This document shows, piece after piece, positions 1-8,290 of a stretch of DNA of 13,623 nucleotides. The position numbers and the translations under genes are program-made. The notes under the pieces were generated by a model. The model was not told the origin of the DNA and did not search any database. It saw nothing but the letters and a program-made list of their open reading frames with translations. The stretch's first letter is position 1. Each line of letters starts with the position of its first letter. The DNA lies in NCBI GenBank assembly GCA_905221605.1, contig CAJNDS010002094.1, positions 670,501 through 684,123 of the forward strand, written 5' to 3'. Source of the stretch: Symbiodinium natans (Eukaryota > Sar > Dinophyceae > Suessiales > Symbiodiniaceae).

Positions 1-200
1 TGAGTCTCGGTTTCCCCTTGTTGGTGTTTGATTCCCTTCAAGAGGCCCTTCACAAAAGGGCTTCGGGCCCGGAGGAATTTAGTTGCCACTTGTGGGCGTG
101 GGGAGCCAGACATTTCTGTAGCCATATATGGTGTGTGTTTTGACTTTTGTTTTTGTATTCGTTACACAAAGCCCAAAGGACTCTTATATAGCATGTTTAC
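1..200. other. No convincing gene
   Basis: A 70-codon open frame at 28-240 runs into the foldback arm and has no recognisable motif. I do not support it as a gene. Confidence 0.5.
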
Positions 201-318
201 CATGCTTTGGGGTGTTCCCCCAAATACTAACAGTCCTTAATAGGGACGGGACTATCATAGGGGGTACTGCAATCCCTATTAAGGACTGTTAGTATAAGGG
301 GGAACATCCCAAATCATG
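201..318. repeat. Foldback element with 46-bp inverted arms
   Basis: Arm 1 (201-246) and arm 2 (273-318) are reverse complements at 42 of 46 positions, around a 26-nt loop (247-272). The uninterrupted core is ATACTAACAGTCCTTAATAG plus the adjoining bases. No flanking target-site duplication is visible, so a MITE-like origin is possible but unproven. Any transcript would form a long, strong hairpin. Confidence 0.75.
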
Positions 319-601
319 CTTCGAATTGAGAGGATAGGTAAGCTGTTGACAAGGCCACTACTGTAGAGCCAGAAACCTCGCGAAGCAGCGAGGCCTAAAC
401 TGTCCTATACAAAGGGGTTTCGAGTTTAGAGTTTAGGGTTTCTAACATGTAAACCATTGGTCTTCAATAGGGTGTCATGCTTCCCCTTCAGAGGGAAACT
501 GCGAGAACAAGAAGCTTAAAGAAGCTGTGAATGTGCCTTAAATCGTAAGACTCTAAACGGTTTTGGGAGAGATCGTTGGGGCTCATGGGGGGCCTTGGGG
601 T

Positions 602-742
602 GTAGGGCTTCAGGGCTAGGGTTTAGGATTTCGGGTTTAGGGTTCAGAGTTTAGGGATCAGGGTTTAGGATGTAGGGCCCTAACCCTCAACCCTAAACCC
701 TAAACCCTAAACCCTAAACCCTAAACCCTAAACCCTAAACCC
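602..742. repeat. Head-to-head interstitial telomeric junction
   Basis: Degenerate G-strand heptamers (TTTAGGG variants, about 602-677) switch at GTAGGG|CCCTAA (677/678) to C-strand repeats. These become perfect CCCTAAA from about 691 to 742, roughly seven units. G-strand followed by C-strand on one strand is the order expected where two chromosome ends are joined. Confidence 0.7.
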
Positions 743-1119
743 ATATTCAAAGTTTCTCCAAGGCTGTTAGCCCGATGGTGTGAGAAGAACCGACGCACAT
801 AGGCCAGGTGGTGGGTTCAGGGGTGCTGAAAACCCCTTAGTCTTAGTAGGAGGGTAGGTAACCTTCAACCTTTTTGGGTTAATATATTCCCCTTATAATC
901 CCAAAGGTTAACCTTTAAAACCCCTAGGTACTGGACAACTAAGTAGTACTAGGCTGTAATGGGTCACTTCTTTAAACTATGGGTCTTTGGGAGTCCTTAC
1001 GAGAAGGCGGCCCCTCTTATTTTAGGGCAACAGCCTATAGCGATGAGTTTTTATCAACGGCATCCCCTTCTGCCTTGGTCACACCTCCAAAAAATTACCC
1101 TTGAACAGAAGCAAACAGC
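743..1119. other. Gene-free stretch with an imperfect inverted repeat
   Basis: No exon-like frame seen. AACCTTTTTGGG (867-878) and CCCAAAGGTT (900-909) form an imperfect stem around AT-rich sequence. Otherwise ordinary unique sequence. Confidence 0.4.
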
Positions 1120-1206
1120 CCCTAAACCCTAAACCCTAAACCCTAAACCCCAAACCCTAAACCCTAAACCCTAAACCCTAAACCCTAAACCCTAAACCCT
1201 AAACCC
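1120..1206 (-). repeat. Interstitial telomeric block, about 12 CCCTAAA units
   Basis: Near-perfect CCCTAAA heptamers with one CCCCAAA variant. The G-strand is on the minus strand. GC-rich non-repetitive sequence starts immediately after it. Confidence 0.9.
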
Positions 1207-1336
1207 GGCCCGTATAAGCTCCGCCATCCCCAGCCTGGCGGTGTGCTGCGCCACGTGCGGCCAAAGTCGCCTGCCGTGGCCTGACCGGACGGCATCCGCC
1301 GCTTGTTTCCAGACATGTCAGCCAAGGGCCCCATGA
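1207..1336. other. GC-rich exon-like island, strand unresolved
   Basis: Repeat-free and GC-rich between two telomeric stretches. Plus-strand frame 2 is open from before AGCCTGGCGGTG to a TGA at 1334-1336, has mostly G or C at third positions, and sits at a possible acceptor (ATCCCCAG, AG at 1232-1233). The minus strand is also open through the whole island, with an ATG near 1335 reading MGPLADMSGNKRR and similar third-position bias. I recognise neither product. Coding status is an inference from composition only. Confidence 0.22.
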
Positions 1337-1786
1337 CTGAGACCTCCAGGATTTTAGGATTTAGGGTTTATAGGTTTTATAGGGTTGATAGGGTTGGCGC
1401 TTGAAGGTTGTGAAACAAGACCTGAGGGAATTGCAAGTGCGAAGTCCCCCGCTTCGGCGCTTCGGCGCTTTTTGAATGTAGGTGCCAGTATGCGTATAAG
1501 TGTATAAGGCTTCAGGCGGGCATGGAGGGAATTTGAATGCTGGCATCATCTGGATTTTCGCCTGTGCAGAACGAAAAGACAGCGACACTCTTTGGGGCAC
1601 GGGGTTGACTGTGGGCTTGTTCCCAATTAGGGTCCCTTGTTGCTTGGGAATCTTGTGGTAAACGGTGCCTAGAAGGCTTACGGGGACCCTGTTATCCCTC
1701 TCTGCAAGCCCTAGGCGAAACATTCGGGGTCCTGCCTTGTTAAGTTTTGCAGAGGAGCGCAAACTCTCTCAGAAGAAAGCCCTTAG
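1337..1786. other. Unassigned stretch with scattered open frames
   Basis: A 133-codon minus-strand frame (1361-1762) has no motif, is rich in Arg/Ser/Pro and ends in telomere-like text, so it looks fortuitous. A plus-strand segment just before 1790 reads ERKLSQKKALRLQ and abuts an acceptor-like TTGCAG, so coding sequence may begin here. Nothing firmer is visible. Confidence 0.25.
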
Positions 1787-1973
1787 ATTGCAGGAGTTCG
1801 GGTTTGGGGGACCGGAGGAGGGATGGCTGATGTCATGAAGCACAAACCCCAGAACTCTTCTCCCCCAGACCCAAACCCAACACAAGGCACACAAAGTTCG
1901 CATGGCCTGTGGCGAGGACCACCGATGGGTGATCACCCCGAAGATGGAGCATGGAGTTGACTTGCTGATGCAG
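1787..1973 (+). CDS. Candidate RCC1-like repeat exon, apparent frame break
   Basis: From 1869, after CTCCCCCAG, a phase-0 frame of 35 codons runs to a donor at CAG|GTGGGC (1973/1974). It includes VRMACGEDHRWVIT, which matches the V..vACGe.Ht.vLT signature closing an RCC1 propeller repeat. Upstream, in a different frame, comes VRVWGTGGG, like the VWG.G opening of such repeats at about the right distance. The two halves are one nucleotide out of register near the C5 run (1862-1866). This could be a decaying gene, a homopolymer error, or chance. RCC1 domains are protein-interaction or exchange-factor propellers. The flanking exons are not securely found. Confidence 0.3.
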
Positions 1974-2086
1974 GTGGGCGGAGGGGGGAAGGGGGAAAGC
2001 ATCACTGAGCCCTTCGTGTTGCTTGCACTTCGAGGCGAGTGTTGAACTTGATTGTTATTGCCTAAATGGGTCCCATTGCAGTGCAG

Positions 2087-2134
2087 TTTGTGACTTGGGA
2101 CACTACAAGCAGAGTTTTTGGAATGGCTGGCAAG
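2087..2134 (+). CDS. Candidate 48-nt exon
   Basis: Sixteen phase-0 codons (FVTWDTTSRVFGMAGK) lie between an acceptor-like CATTGCAGTGCAG and a donor AAG|GTGCC. They lie 113 nt downstream of the RCC1-like segment and in compatible phase, so they could belong to the same gene. The frame stays open further downstream to 2338, so the donor may not be used. No family recognised. Confidence 0.2.
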
Positions 2135-2468
2135 GTGCCTTTGCTAACTGGTAGGTTCAGGTGGCTAGAAGAAGAAGAACACGAAGCAGGGGTATCGTGT
2201 TCTGTGCGGGGGACTGTTGTGGGATCCTACAGGTCTGGCTTTAGCTTTTCCAAACTATCAGACTTTAGGATGCCAAACATCGGCTTTCCCAACGAAGTAA
2301 TCGGAGTCCCAGCCTCCGGGCCTCGAACTGCAGCCTGAAATCCCCACACAAAGGGAAGCACACTAGGGTTTAGGATACATGGCTTAGGATGCTTTGGGGG
2401 CTAGCTGGTCTAGGCTCAGGATTCCTTGCCCCTCAAAACGACAGGGGGCCACCCCTTTTTGTTCGTAG
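2135..2468. other. Probable intronic or intergenic DNA
   Basis: The open frame from 2066 continues to 2338 without a recognisable motif. Telomere-like text resumes at about 2365. No other feature seen. Confidence 0.25.
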
Positions 2469-2684
2469 GTTGCTGGGCAGCCTACCAACAATGATGGCAA
2501 CAAACAGTCTGGTTTAGTGTGCAGGGTCCTTGACACAGCTCCCTGGAACAAGGCGCAGCAAGGCGAGATGCTGGGTTGCGCCTACCAGCTCCCTGGCAGA
2601 TCAGCACCCAAGAAAGCCTGCGGGCTCGACTCCCAGGGCTTTGGCCCTCGGATCCTGGACCCCGGAACCCAAACCCGTACAGCA
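2469..2684 (+). CDS. Candidate exon, unrecognised product
   Basis: After a pyrimidine tract and acceptor (TTTTTGTTCGTAG, AG at 2467-2468), a plus-strand frame runs 72 codons to a TAA at 2685-2687. About 69% of third positions are G or C. It reads PTNNDGNKQSGLVCRVLDT and continues through a balanced, soluble-looking segment (APWNKAQQGEMLGCAYQLPG). The true 3' boundary is uncertain because the last codons drift towards repeat-like text. The next frame on the same strand and the minus strand are also open here, so openness alone proves little. No domain recognised. Confidence 0.28.
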
Positions 2685-2833
2685 TAAACCCGAGTGTTTG
2701 GGAGTTTTAGGGGACAGGGTTTTTGACCTACAGCAACTGGCAAGAACACAGGAATCCTCCGTCCGAACGTCCTGAAACCCTAAACGGTTTAGGGTTTAGC
2801 GTTTTGTGGTTTAGGGTCACTTCATTGGGGGGC

Positions 2834-2850
2834 GGGGGGGGGGGGGGGGG
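2834..2850. repeat. G17 homopolymer
   Basis: Uninterrupted G17, preceded by GGGGGGC. It immediately precedes the first 22-bp duplication. Confidence 0.95.
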
Positions 2851-2894
2851 CATTCAACTAAGGGGGGCCCGACATTCAACTAAGGGGGGCCCGA
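2851..2894. repeat. Exact 22-bp tandem duplication
   Basis: Two identical 22-bp units (2851-2872 and 2873-2894), each CATTCAACTAAGG followed by GGGGCCCGA, directly next to the G17 tract. Confidence 0.95.
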
Positions 2895-3349
2895 ATGCCT
2901 TCAAAACCCCTGATGAGTCCTTTGGCCGAAGCTGCAAAAAGCCCTAAAGCCTTGAGAACCCCATAGTCCCAAATGAGCCCTCCAACGCCCGAAATGAAAG
3001 GAAAGGATTCTTCGCACCCTTTTTGAGAAGTACCCCTTAGTTGAGGGTTCTTGGAGGACCTACCACGATTTGAGTTCCTGAGGCCGTCGCGCCGAAACAA
3101 AAAGTACAGGGACCTCACAACATGATCCTGAAACAAGGGGCTGTAGATTTTGTTTTGGGGAGGGCGTGGGTGTTAACACGACGTTAAGGTCAGGGGAGGA
3201 GCTTAAGCTTAAATTGAGCCGCAACCGAAAGTCCTGCACGAAGCGATCAGAGACAGAGGACCCTTCAACCCTAAAACTAGGAACCCTGTTACTTCAGTGG
3301 CTTCGAACCCTTGAGGTCTAAACCTCTGTGTTGATACTGGGAAGCTCAG
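2895..3349. other. No supported gene
   Basis: Short open frames on both strands lack motifs. A minus-strand frame (2876-3136) and another (3209-3400) are judged fortuitous. Mostly unique sequence with scattered CCCTAAA-like fragments. Confidence 0.3.
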
Positions 3350-3413
3350 GTATGTGGACGAGCCATGGCACGAACTGGTGGAGAACCAGTGGAAGAGCAA
3401 CCCCCAAGCGCAG
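3350..3413 (+). CDS. Candidate exon, unrecognised product
   Basis: After GAAGCTCAG (AG at 3348-3349), 21 codons read YVDEPWHELVENQWKSNPQA plus Gln and end at a CAG|GC boundary (3413/3414). GC donors are relatively frequent in dinoflagellates. Third positions are mostly G or C and the residues look like a soluble helix. Telomere-like repeats start at once downstream (3426), with a TAG at 3432-3434 if read through. Family unknown. Confidence 0.3.
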
Positions 3414-3425
3414 GCTTCTTTCGTA

Positions 3426-3482
3426 GGGGTTTAGGGTTTACGGTTGAGGGTTGAGGGTTTAGGGTTTAGGGGTGAGGGTTTG
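3426..3482 (+). repeat. Degenerate TTTAGGG block
   Basis: About seven G-strand heptamers with substitutions (GGGTTTA, CGGTTGA, GGGTTGA and similar). Confidence 0.7.
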
Positions 3483-4584
3483 CGGAGTGCGAGTGTTGCA
3501 CTTATACCAAGACTCGTGAGCAGATGTTGGCACATCCCCATCATATTGGGCTGGGATTCGCCGCTTAGAGGTGTGCTGAGGGTAGCCCTAAAACGAAGCC
3601 CTCGAACCCCTGAGCCTAGAGACGAAAAGCAAAGCCCAGGAAATTCGCGTCCGGCAGCCCTCACAACCCCAGAGCAAGAATGCAACCCCCTCTCTGTAAA
3701 CCCTCAACTCCGAAACATGCATCCCTAAACCCTACAAGTCCCAGTCAGGCCACGCCTTTGGTGCGGGTCGGATCCTCAAGTCGACGAAATGGGCTTTATA
3801 GGGTCTTTTCAGCATCTTCGGGCTTGGTAGCTTAGGGGAGTTGGGGGGAGGCGGCTTGGCGGGTTTGATTCATAAATCATAGGGCTTCTAGGGTAGGGGA
3901 GTAGGGGGGGGGGGGGGGGGGCCTTTTTGAGCTCTTGGGTTTGGGTCTTAGGCTTGAGCCCTGTGCTTTGCCAAAGGCGTAGGCCAACCCTGCAACCCAG
4001 GGCAAGTCGGGTTCGAAGCTGCCGTTTCGGATTCAGGGCTCAGAGTTGAGGGCTTCACGGGTCTCACGTTAGGAGTCTGAAAGGTTTGAGGTTTGAGGTG
4101 TCGTTTTTTGTCCGTTTCAGTTTTTTGGGGTTGGAGTTTTCGAGCTCAGAGGTGCAAGGATGTAGGTGCGGTTGGGAGGCGTAGGGGGACGCCGGGCTGG
4201 TTTCAAACGCCAGAACTTCCAAAGCCCCTGACGAAAGGACAGATCCTTGAATAGCCTTCAGTCTGCGACGTGCCTGGGTTCTTTGGAAGCTCTGGGGTCA
4301 TGTGACATGCGCCACAACCCTAAACCCTAAACTCTAAACTCTGCAGGCGCAGTCACAAGCTGCACCCGCAGCAGGCAGGGGTTTTTGGGGGGACAGGGGG
4401 GGGGGGGGGGGTTTGGGGGGTTTGGGGTTCAAAGACTGACTTCGTGATGACAGTGCTTACTAGGATGTCCTGACATGTTGAATGCGGATTTGGGAGGTTC
4501 TTGGTATCGGTTCTTGTGATGTCGCTGGTGCTGCAGTATACTTCCAATCGCATTGCGTGACGAAGCGAGGTGAAAAAGCCATGT
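3483..4584. other. Gene-poor stretch with G18 and G16 tracts
   Basis: Contains G18 at 3904-3921, G16 at 4396-4411 and short CCCTAAA copies at 4317-4341. Around 3490-3720 both strands are open (plus 3444-3728, minus 3431-3685) without a recognisable motif, so I do not call a gene. Confidence 0.35.
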
Positions 4585-4735
4585 AAAAACCTAAGTCAAT
4601 CCTGAACCCCCCCAAACAGGAAAAACCTAAGTCAATCTGAGCCCCCCCCCCCCCCTGAACCCCCCCCCCCCCCCTCTGAACCCCCCCCCCCCAAAGACTC
4701 CCAAAGACCCACCAAAGACCCCCCAAAGACCCCCG
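4585..4735. repeat. Compound C-rich repeat cluster
   Basis: AAAAACCTAAGTCAATC occurs at 4585-4601 and 4621-4637 (36-nt period), each followed by TGA and a C run. C14 (4642-4655), C15 (4660-4674) and C12 (4681-4692) are separated by TGAA and TCTGAA. Then CCAAAGAC recurs several times at about 10-12 nt spacing to 4735. Confidence 0.85.
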
Positions 4736-5389
4736 AAGCTGAAGTCACGCTGTGGAGCCGTGGCTTGTGTAAGCCAGGCGCCCCCTCTTTTTGGGCATCC
4801 TAAACCCTAAACCCTAAGGATGGCCTTTTGAAACCCTAAGGAACTCCCCTAAACTGCGAACCCTCAACCCGAACAAAAACAACCAAAAGAGAAGCCCCAG
4901 AACCCTTAACCCCAAACCCCGAAAATACGCAAAACCCACAAATCCCCAAACCACAAAAGCCCCCCCAAAAGAACCCAACAAAACCCTAGAAACCCCAAAA
5001 CCACAAAAGCCCCAAGAAAAACCCAAAAAGAGAGGCGCCCTTCCCTTGCCCTCCCGGGCCAAGCGGCCCCTGCCTTCTGCGGCGGCAGCCTTGCCAAATG
5101 CCCGGGGGCCCTGGCGAAGCGCAGGGTTTGGAATGTTTGGGTTTGAGGGGTTTAGGGGGTTGAGCAGGTTCAGGGAGTTTAGAGGGTTGAGGGGGTTTAG
5201 AGGGTTCCGGGCTTCGTACTTGCAGTATAACTTCGGGATTCAGCTCTGGTTCAGCGGCACAGGGGCCTTGCGCAGCAAGAGGGGGGCTGCTTGTTAAGAG
5301 CCCTGGACCCGCATGGGCCGCAAAGGTCCTTTTCTGCTGCGGAAACTTCCTGGGTTTTGCTCTGGGGATAGAAAGGGATCATCGTAGAT
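4736..5389. other. Degenerate telomere-like DNA, no gene
   Basis: C-strand text (ACCCTAAAACCCC variants, 4797-5030) changes to G-strand text (GGGTTTGAGGGGTTTAGG variants, 5125-5205) across a GC-rich segment at 5040-5120. Minus-strand frames here translate this low-complexity text and are not real. Confidence 0.5.
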
Positions 5390-5440
5390 ACATATATATA
5401 TATGTATACATATACATTATACTCACCATATACCATATGT
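5390..5440. repeat. AT-rich microsatellite
   Basis: CATATATATATATGTATACA followed by further TATAC and CATATACCATATG motifs. Partly self-complementary. Confidence 0.8.
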
Positions 5441-6602
5441 ACAAAGATACAGATTTAGGGAACGTGTTCAGGATTTGGGGGTTTAGGTTGTTTTGGGGCT
5501 TCGGGTTTAGGCTTAGGTGCTTGACGGGCTCCAAAAATTGTTAAGATCTCGCACTCCTATCCTCAAGGGTCTGGTGTCTCGAGTCTCGACGCGAAGACGC
5601 GAAGAGATGGCCCTGTTTGGGAGGTTGCCGGTTGAAGGTTAGAGGATCGTCACCATGGTGCGGAGAATTTCGGTAGTGTGGCCTCTGGGGTTTTTTAGGG
5701 GTTTTGGTGTTCAGGGAATGGTTTCGGTTTTGGGCGGGTCGGTTGGGGGCACCCAAACTTTAGGACCCTCAAGCTACTTTCCCCTGCGACAAGCCCGTGA
5801 TGAAGCCCTGACACCCTAACCCCTAACCTCCCCCTCCCTCTCTAGACCCTATTCCCTCAACCCTAGGCCCCAAGCCCTCCGTTACGAAGCCAGCACTCGT
5901 AAACTCTAGGCCGGCCTGGCCAAGCCAGCAGCACCTCCGGCCCCGGCACCCAGCGGCTGGGTTTCGGGGCTGGGGCTTAGGTTTCAAGGCTCAGGGTTTA
6001 GGGTTTCGGGTGCAGGGTTTGGGTTCAGGGCTTGGGGTTGAGGACGTGGGCTTTAGGGTGCAGGGCTTACGGTTCTTCAGGGTTCAAGGCAACGTACGAG
6101 AATCCTTATGATCCGAAGCCCCAAAACAAGCAATGAACCCGAGTTAGGCAACCGGTTGGCTTAGGATCCCACGTCTTGATCATGTGGTCTTGTCATAGAT
6201 ACGCCAAGAGAGCGCGCGCAACAGCTTTAGCTTCAGAGCAGGTGTTTAAGGGCCTACAAGCAGGGCCCCCCCCCTAACTATTTAAAGCTTTAGTTATATT
6301 AAAGGAAATTCAGCCTAAATAGTAGGACTTCTGACCCAATTCACCTTTCCATAGCCGTACCTATAACTCGGGGGCGTTACATGTATGGGTTGTAAGTCGA
6401 GCTTGTTGGAGACCCCCAGCGCGTAAGCCTTGCAGGCATTCAGGCCCTCAGGGCTTCAGGGTTGGAGGCATACATAGGGCATTGGGGCTTGAAGCTGCAT
6501 GCCCGAACTTGAGAAGCCCAAAACCCTATAAACCACATACCTTACCCCGCAAGACTTAAACGCGGATGTTGTAAACCTATATAGCCCCCGACATTCCCCG
6601 CT
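5441..6602. other. Gene-poor stretch with degenerate TTTAGGG
   Basis: G-strand degenerate heptamers are densest at 5985-6075. A C9 run lies at about 6267-6275. An AT-richer unique segment at 6276-6400 carries the short inverted repeat TAACT/AGTTA. No exon-like frame stands out. Confidence 0.4.
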
Positions 6603-6646
6603 CAACTCCCTAAGAGCCCTCTAGCAACTCCCTAAGAGCCCTCTAG
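6603..6646. repeat. Second exact 22-bp tandem duplication
   Basis: Two identical 22-bp units (6603-6624, 6625-6646), each CAACTCCCTAAG followed by AGCCCTCTAG. The sequence is unrelated to the duplication at 2851, but the length is the same. Confidence 0.95.
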
Positions 6647-6736
6647 GGAAAGCCCAACAACCTCAGGCCACCCCTCTGGATCGACGTGCGAAGCCGCAGC
6701 AGGAGGGGTCTGAACGAGTTCCGGTTTAGGTTGACG

Positions 6737-6772
6737 GTGTGTGTGTGTGTGTGTGTGTTCAGGATTGAGGTC

Positions 6773-6803
<31 letters not shown>

Positions 6804-6900
6804 GGGGGGAGAAGGAGGAGGGTGGAGGGAGGGTTGGTGGGCGGGGTGGGGGGAGGTGCGGCGGGGTGGGGGAGGTGCGGCCGGTAGGGGTGGGTGGGGG
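6737..6900. repeat. Compound (GT)11, T10, G27 tract with G-rich tail
   Basis: (GT)11 at 6737-6758, T10 at 6773-6782, G27 at 6783-6809, then GGA/GGGT-rich sequence to about 6900. Open frames on both strands here are low-complexity artefacts. Confidence 0.95.
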
Positions 6901-7082
6901 CTAGTGGGCGTGAAAGGGCCGTCATAAAACCACCCCGCTGTAGCCGTAGTGAACCTACCTTACAGGGAATCTAGGCCGGCTATTCAGATTGGCTCTAACG
7001 TTCCTACTCTAGTATACTGTATGCACGAGCGTAGATACTTTTCTCCAGCTGTTGCTGAACATCCCGAGGTGGAAGAGGTTTA

Positions 7083-7264
7083 GGATTTCAGGCTTTCGCG
7101 CATTGGAGTTTCAATCTTCTCCTGTCCCTTCCCCACTATGAACCTGTGAAAGTTCTGGGAAAACTGAAGCTTGGCCGCCTTTACCTCCAAACCCTGAGCC
7201 CTGCGCGACCCAAGATGGCGCAGGTTTTGACCGTCGACACGGTGAATGTGAGAGGCGCTCCGGC
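7083..7264 (-). CDS. Candidate KH-domain-like exon
   Basis: The minus-strand frame is open from an acceptor-like CCTAGCAG (just right of 7264) to a TAA at 7080-7082. It ends with FSQNFHRFIVGKGQEKIETP. HRFIVGKGQEKIE matches the first helix, GxxG loop and second helix of KH RNA-binding domains, especially the vigilin type (HrfIiGkgGekI). Upstream GQNLRHLGSRRAQGLEVKAA also has a KH flavour, but the spacing is too short for two complete domains. A full KH fold of about 65-70 residues is not present, so further exons would be needed. An internal GTAAAG...TTTTCCCAG could be a 30-nt intron, but the frame stays open without it. The family call rests on one motif. Confidence 0.3.
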
Positions 7265-7303
7265 CTGCTAGGGTTTTAGGGTTTCGGGCGTCTTGCTTGG
7301 ATA

Positions 7304-7317
7304 CCCCCCCCCCCCCC
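7304..7317. repeat. C14 homopolymer
   Basis: Uninterrupted C14 between ATA and GCC. It marks the upstream side of the KH-like minus-strand segment. Confidence 0.95.
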
Positions 7318-7455
7318 GCCGCACACCCTAAACAGCACCTCAAAATACCCATGTAATTCTACTATACCCTTAGCTATCGGTGGGGTGGGCGGAGTACTTA
7401 AGGTTTCGAGCTCGAAGAGACGAAATTTGAAGATTGACTCAAAGCCGTGATATCA

Positions 7456-8047
7456 AATGCCATTGTCTGGCCGTGCTGCAATTGCCGAGAAAACTGGCAG
7501 ATTGTAGCCGATTCTTTCGCAGTTCATGCTGGAAGTCCGCACACACGTGGGGCTGGTTGAGGGGCAGATGTGACCAGGGAGGAGGAAGACCTTCCAGGAT
7601 TGCACCCAGGTCTTTCCATCAACTTCAACAAGAAACCAAGAGGCCCTCTTCCTCCGTATATTAGGGAGAGTTGGGCCCCCCTCAGAAGAACCCCCCATAC
7701 TCAGTTTGAGCGACAGCATGAAATGGAGGCCGGAAGGGGAGCATAGTTGAGAGAACTGACCCTTTGCCTCACGAGCCTCTCATGTACATCGCAACCCCGA
7801 AGCATCTGGAGAGGCGGTTTCAACAACCCCTCGCTCAACACCATCTTCTACCTGGATGCCCAGGTGTCCATAGGCCACACTGCTTGCTGTGCGTAGCTGC
7901 CCGAGCTCCCGTTCCTTGCTTATCCTGGAGAATCCCTGGGACCCTGTTCGGGAACTTGAACGAACTAAGCTACTCCGAAATGGGTTCTGCAGGGACCGGG
8001 ATGGTATCCACACTGTAGCAAGAGCCCAGATGTGGGTGCCCATCTAA
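7456..8047. other. 590-bp coding-like island, strand unresolved
   Basis: Free of telomeric text and open on both strands. Plus strand: frame 2 from 7523 (FMLEVRTHVGLVEGQ, one TGA, then DCTQVFPSTSTRNQEALFLR, stop at 7748). Frame 1 then gives SIWRGGFNNPSLNTIFYLDA plus Gln at 7801-7863, with G or C at 18 of 21 third positions and a CAG|GTGTCC donor. Frame 2 resumes (ENPWDPVRELERTKLLRNGF to a TAA at 8045). Minus strand: two long frames (7453-7719 and 7780-8043), with a possible 38-nt intron joining VEVDGKTWVQSWK to PHVCADFQHELRKNRLQ. GFNNPSLNTIF loosely recalls helicase motif V of HsdR-like proteins, which is not enough to assign. It may be several exons or a broken gene. Confidence 0.3.
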
Positions 8048-8179
8048 GGTGACATGGTGCCTTACAGGAACCCTAGGTAGTTGAAGGGTCTCCTACCTGA
8101 ACATGCACTATTGAAGACTGTACTTCGACGCTCTCTGAAACTTCAAGCCCCTAAAGCCCTCGGTCAGCCTCGGTCATCA

Positions 8180-8198
8180 GGGGGGGGGGGGGGGGGGG
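8180..8198. repeat. G19 homopolymer
   Basis: Uninterrupted G19, followed shortly by CCCTAAA-like text (8210-8235). Confidence 0.95.
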
Positions 8199-8290
8199 AA
8201 TGGCCACAACCTAAACCCTAGACCCTAACCCTGTGGCCCTGGACAGGTGTGTTTTGTCAATCTTGGTTGTGAGTTTATAGGGGTTTAGGG

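Noticed and set aside
1361-1762. 133-codon minus-strand frame
   Set aside because: Arg/Ser/Pro-rich, no motif, ends in telomere-like text, and overlaps plus-strand segments with better signals.
4460-5097. Gly/Phe/Leu-rich minus-strand frames
   Set aside because: They translate degenerate CCCTAAA and poly-C text and are low-complexity artefacts.
6632-6925. Pro/His-rich frame on minus and Gly-rich frame on plus strand
   Set aside because: Direct translation of the GT, T and G tracts.
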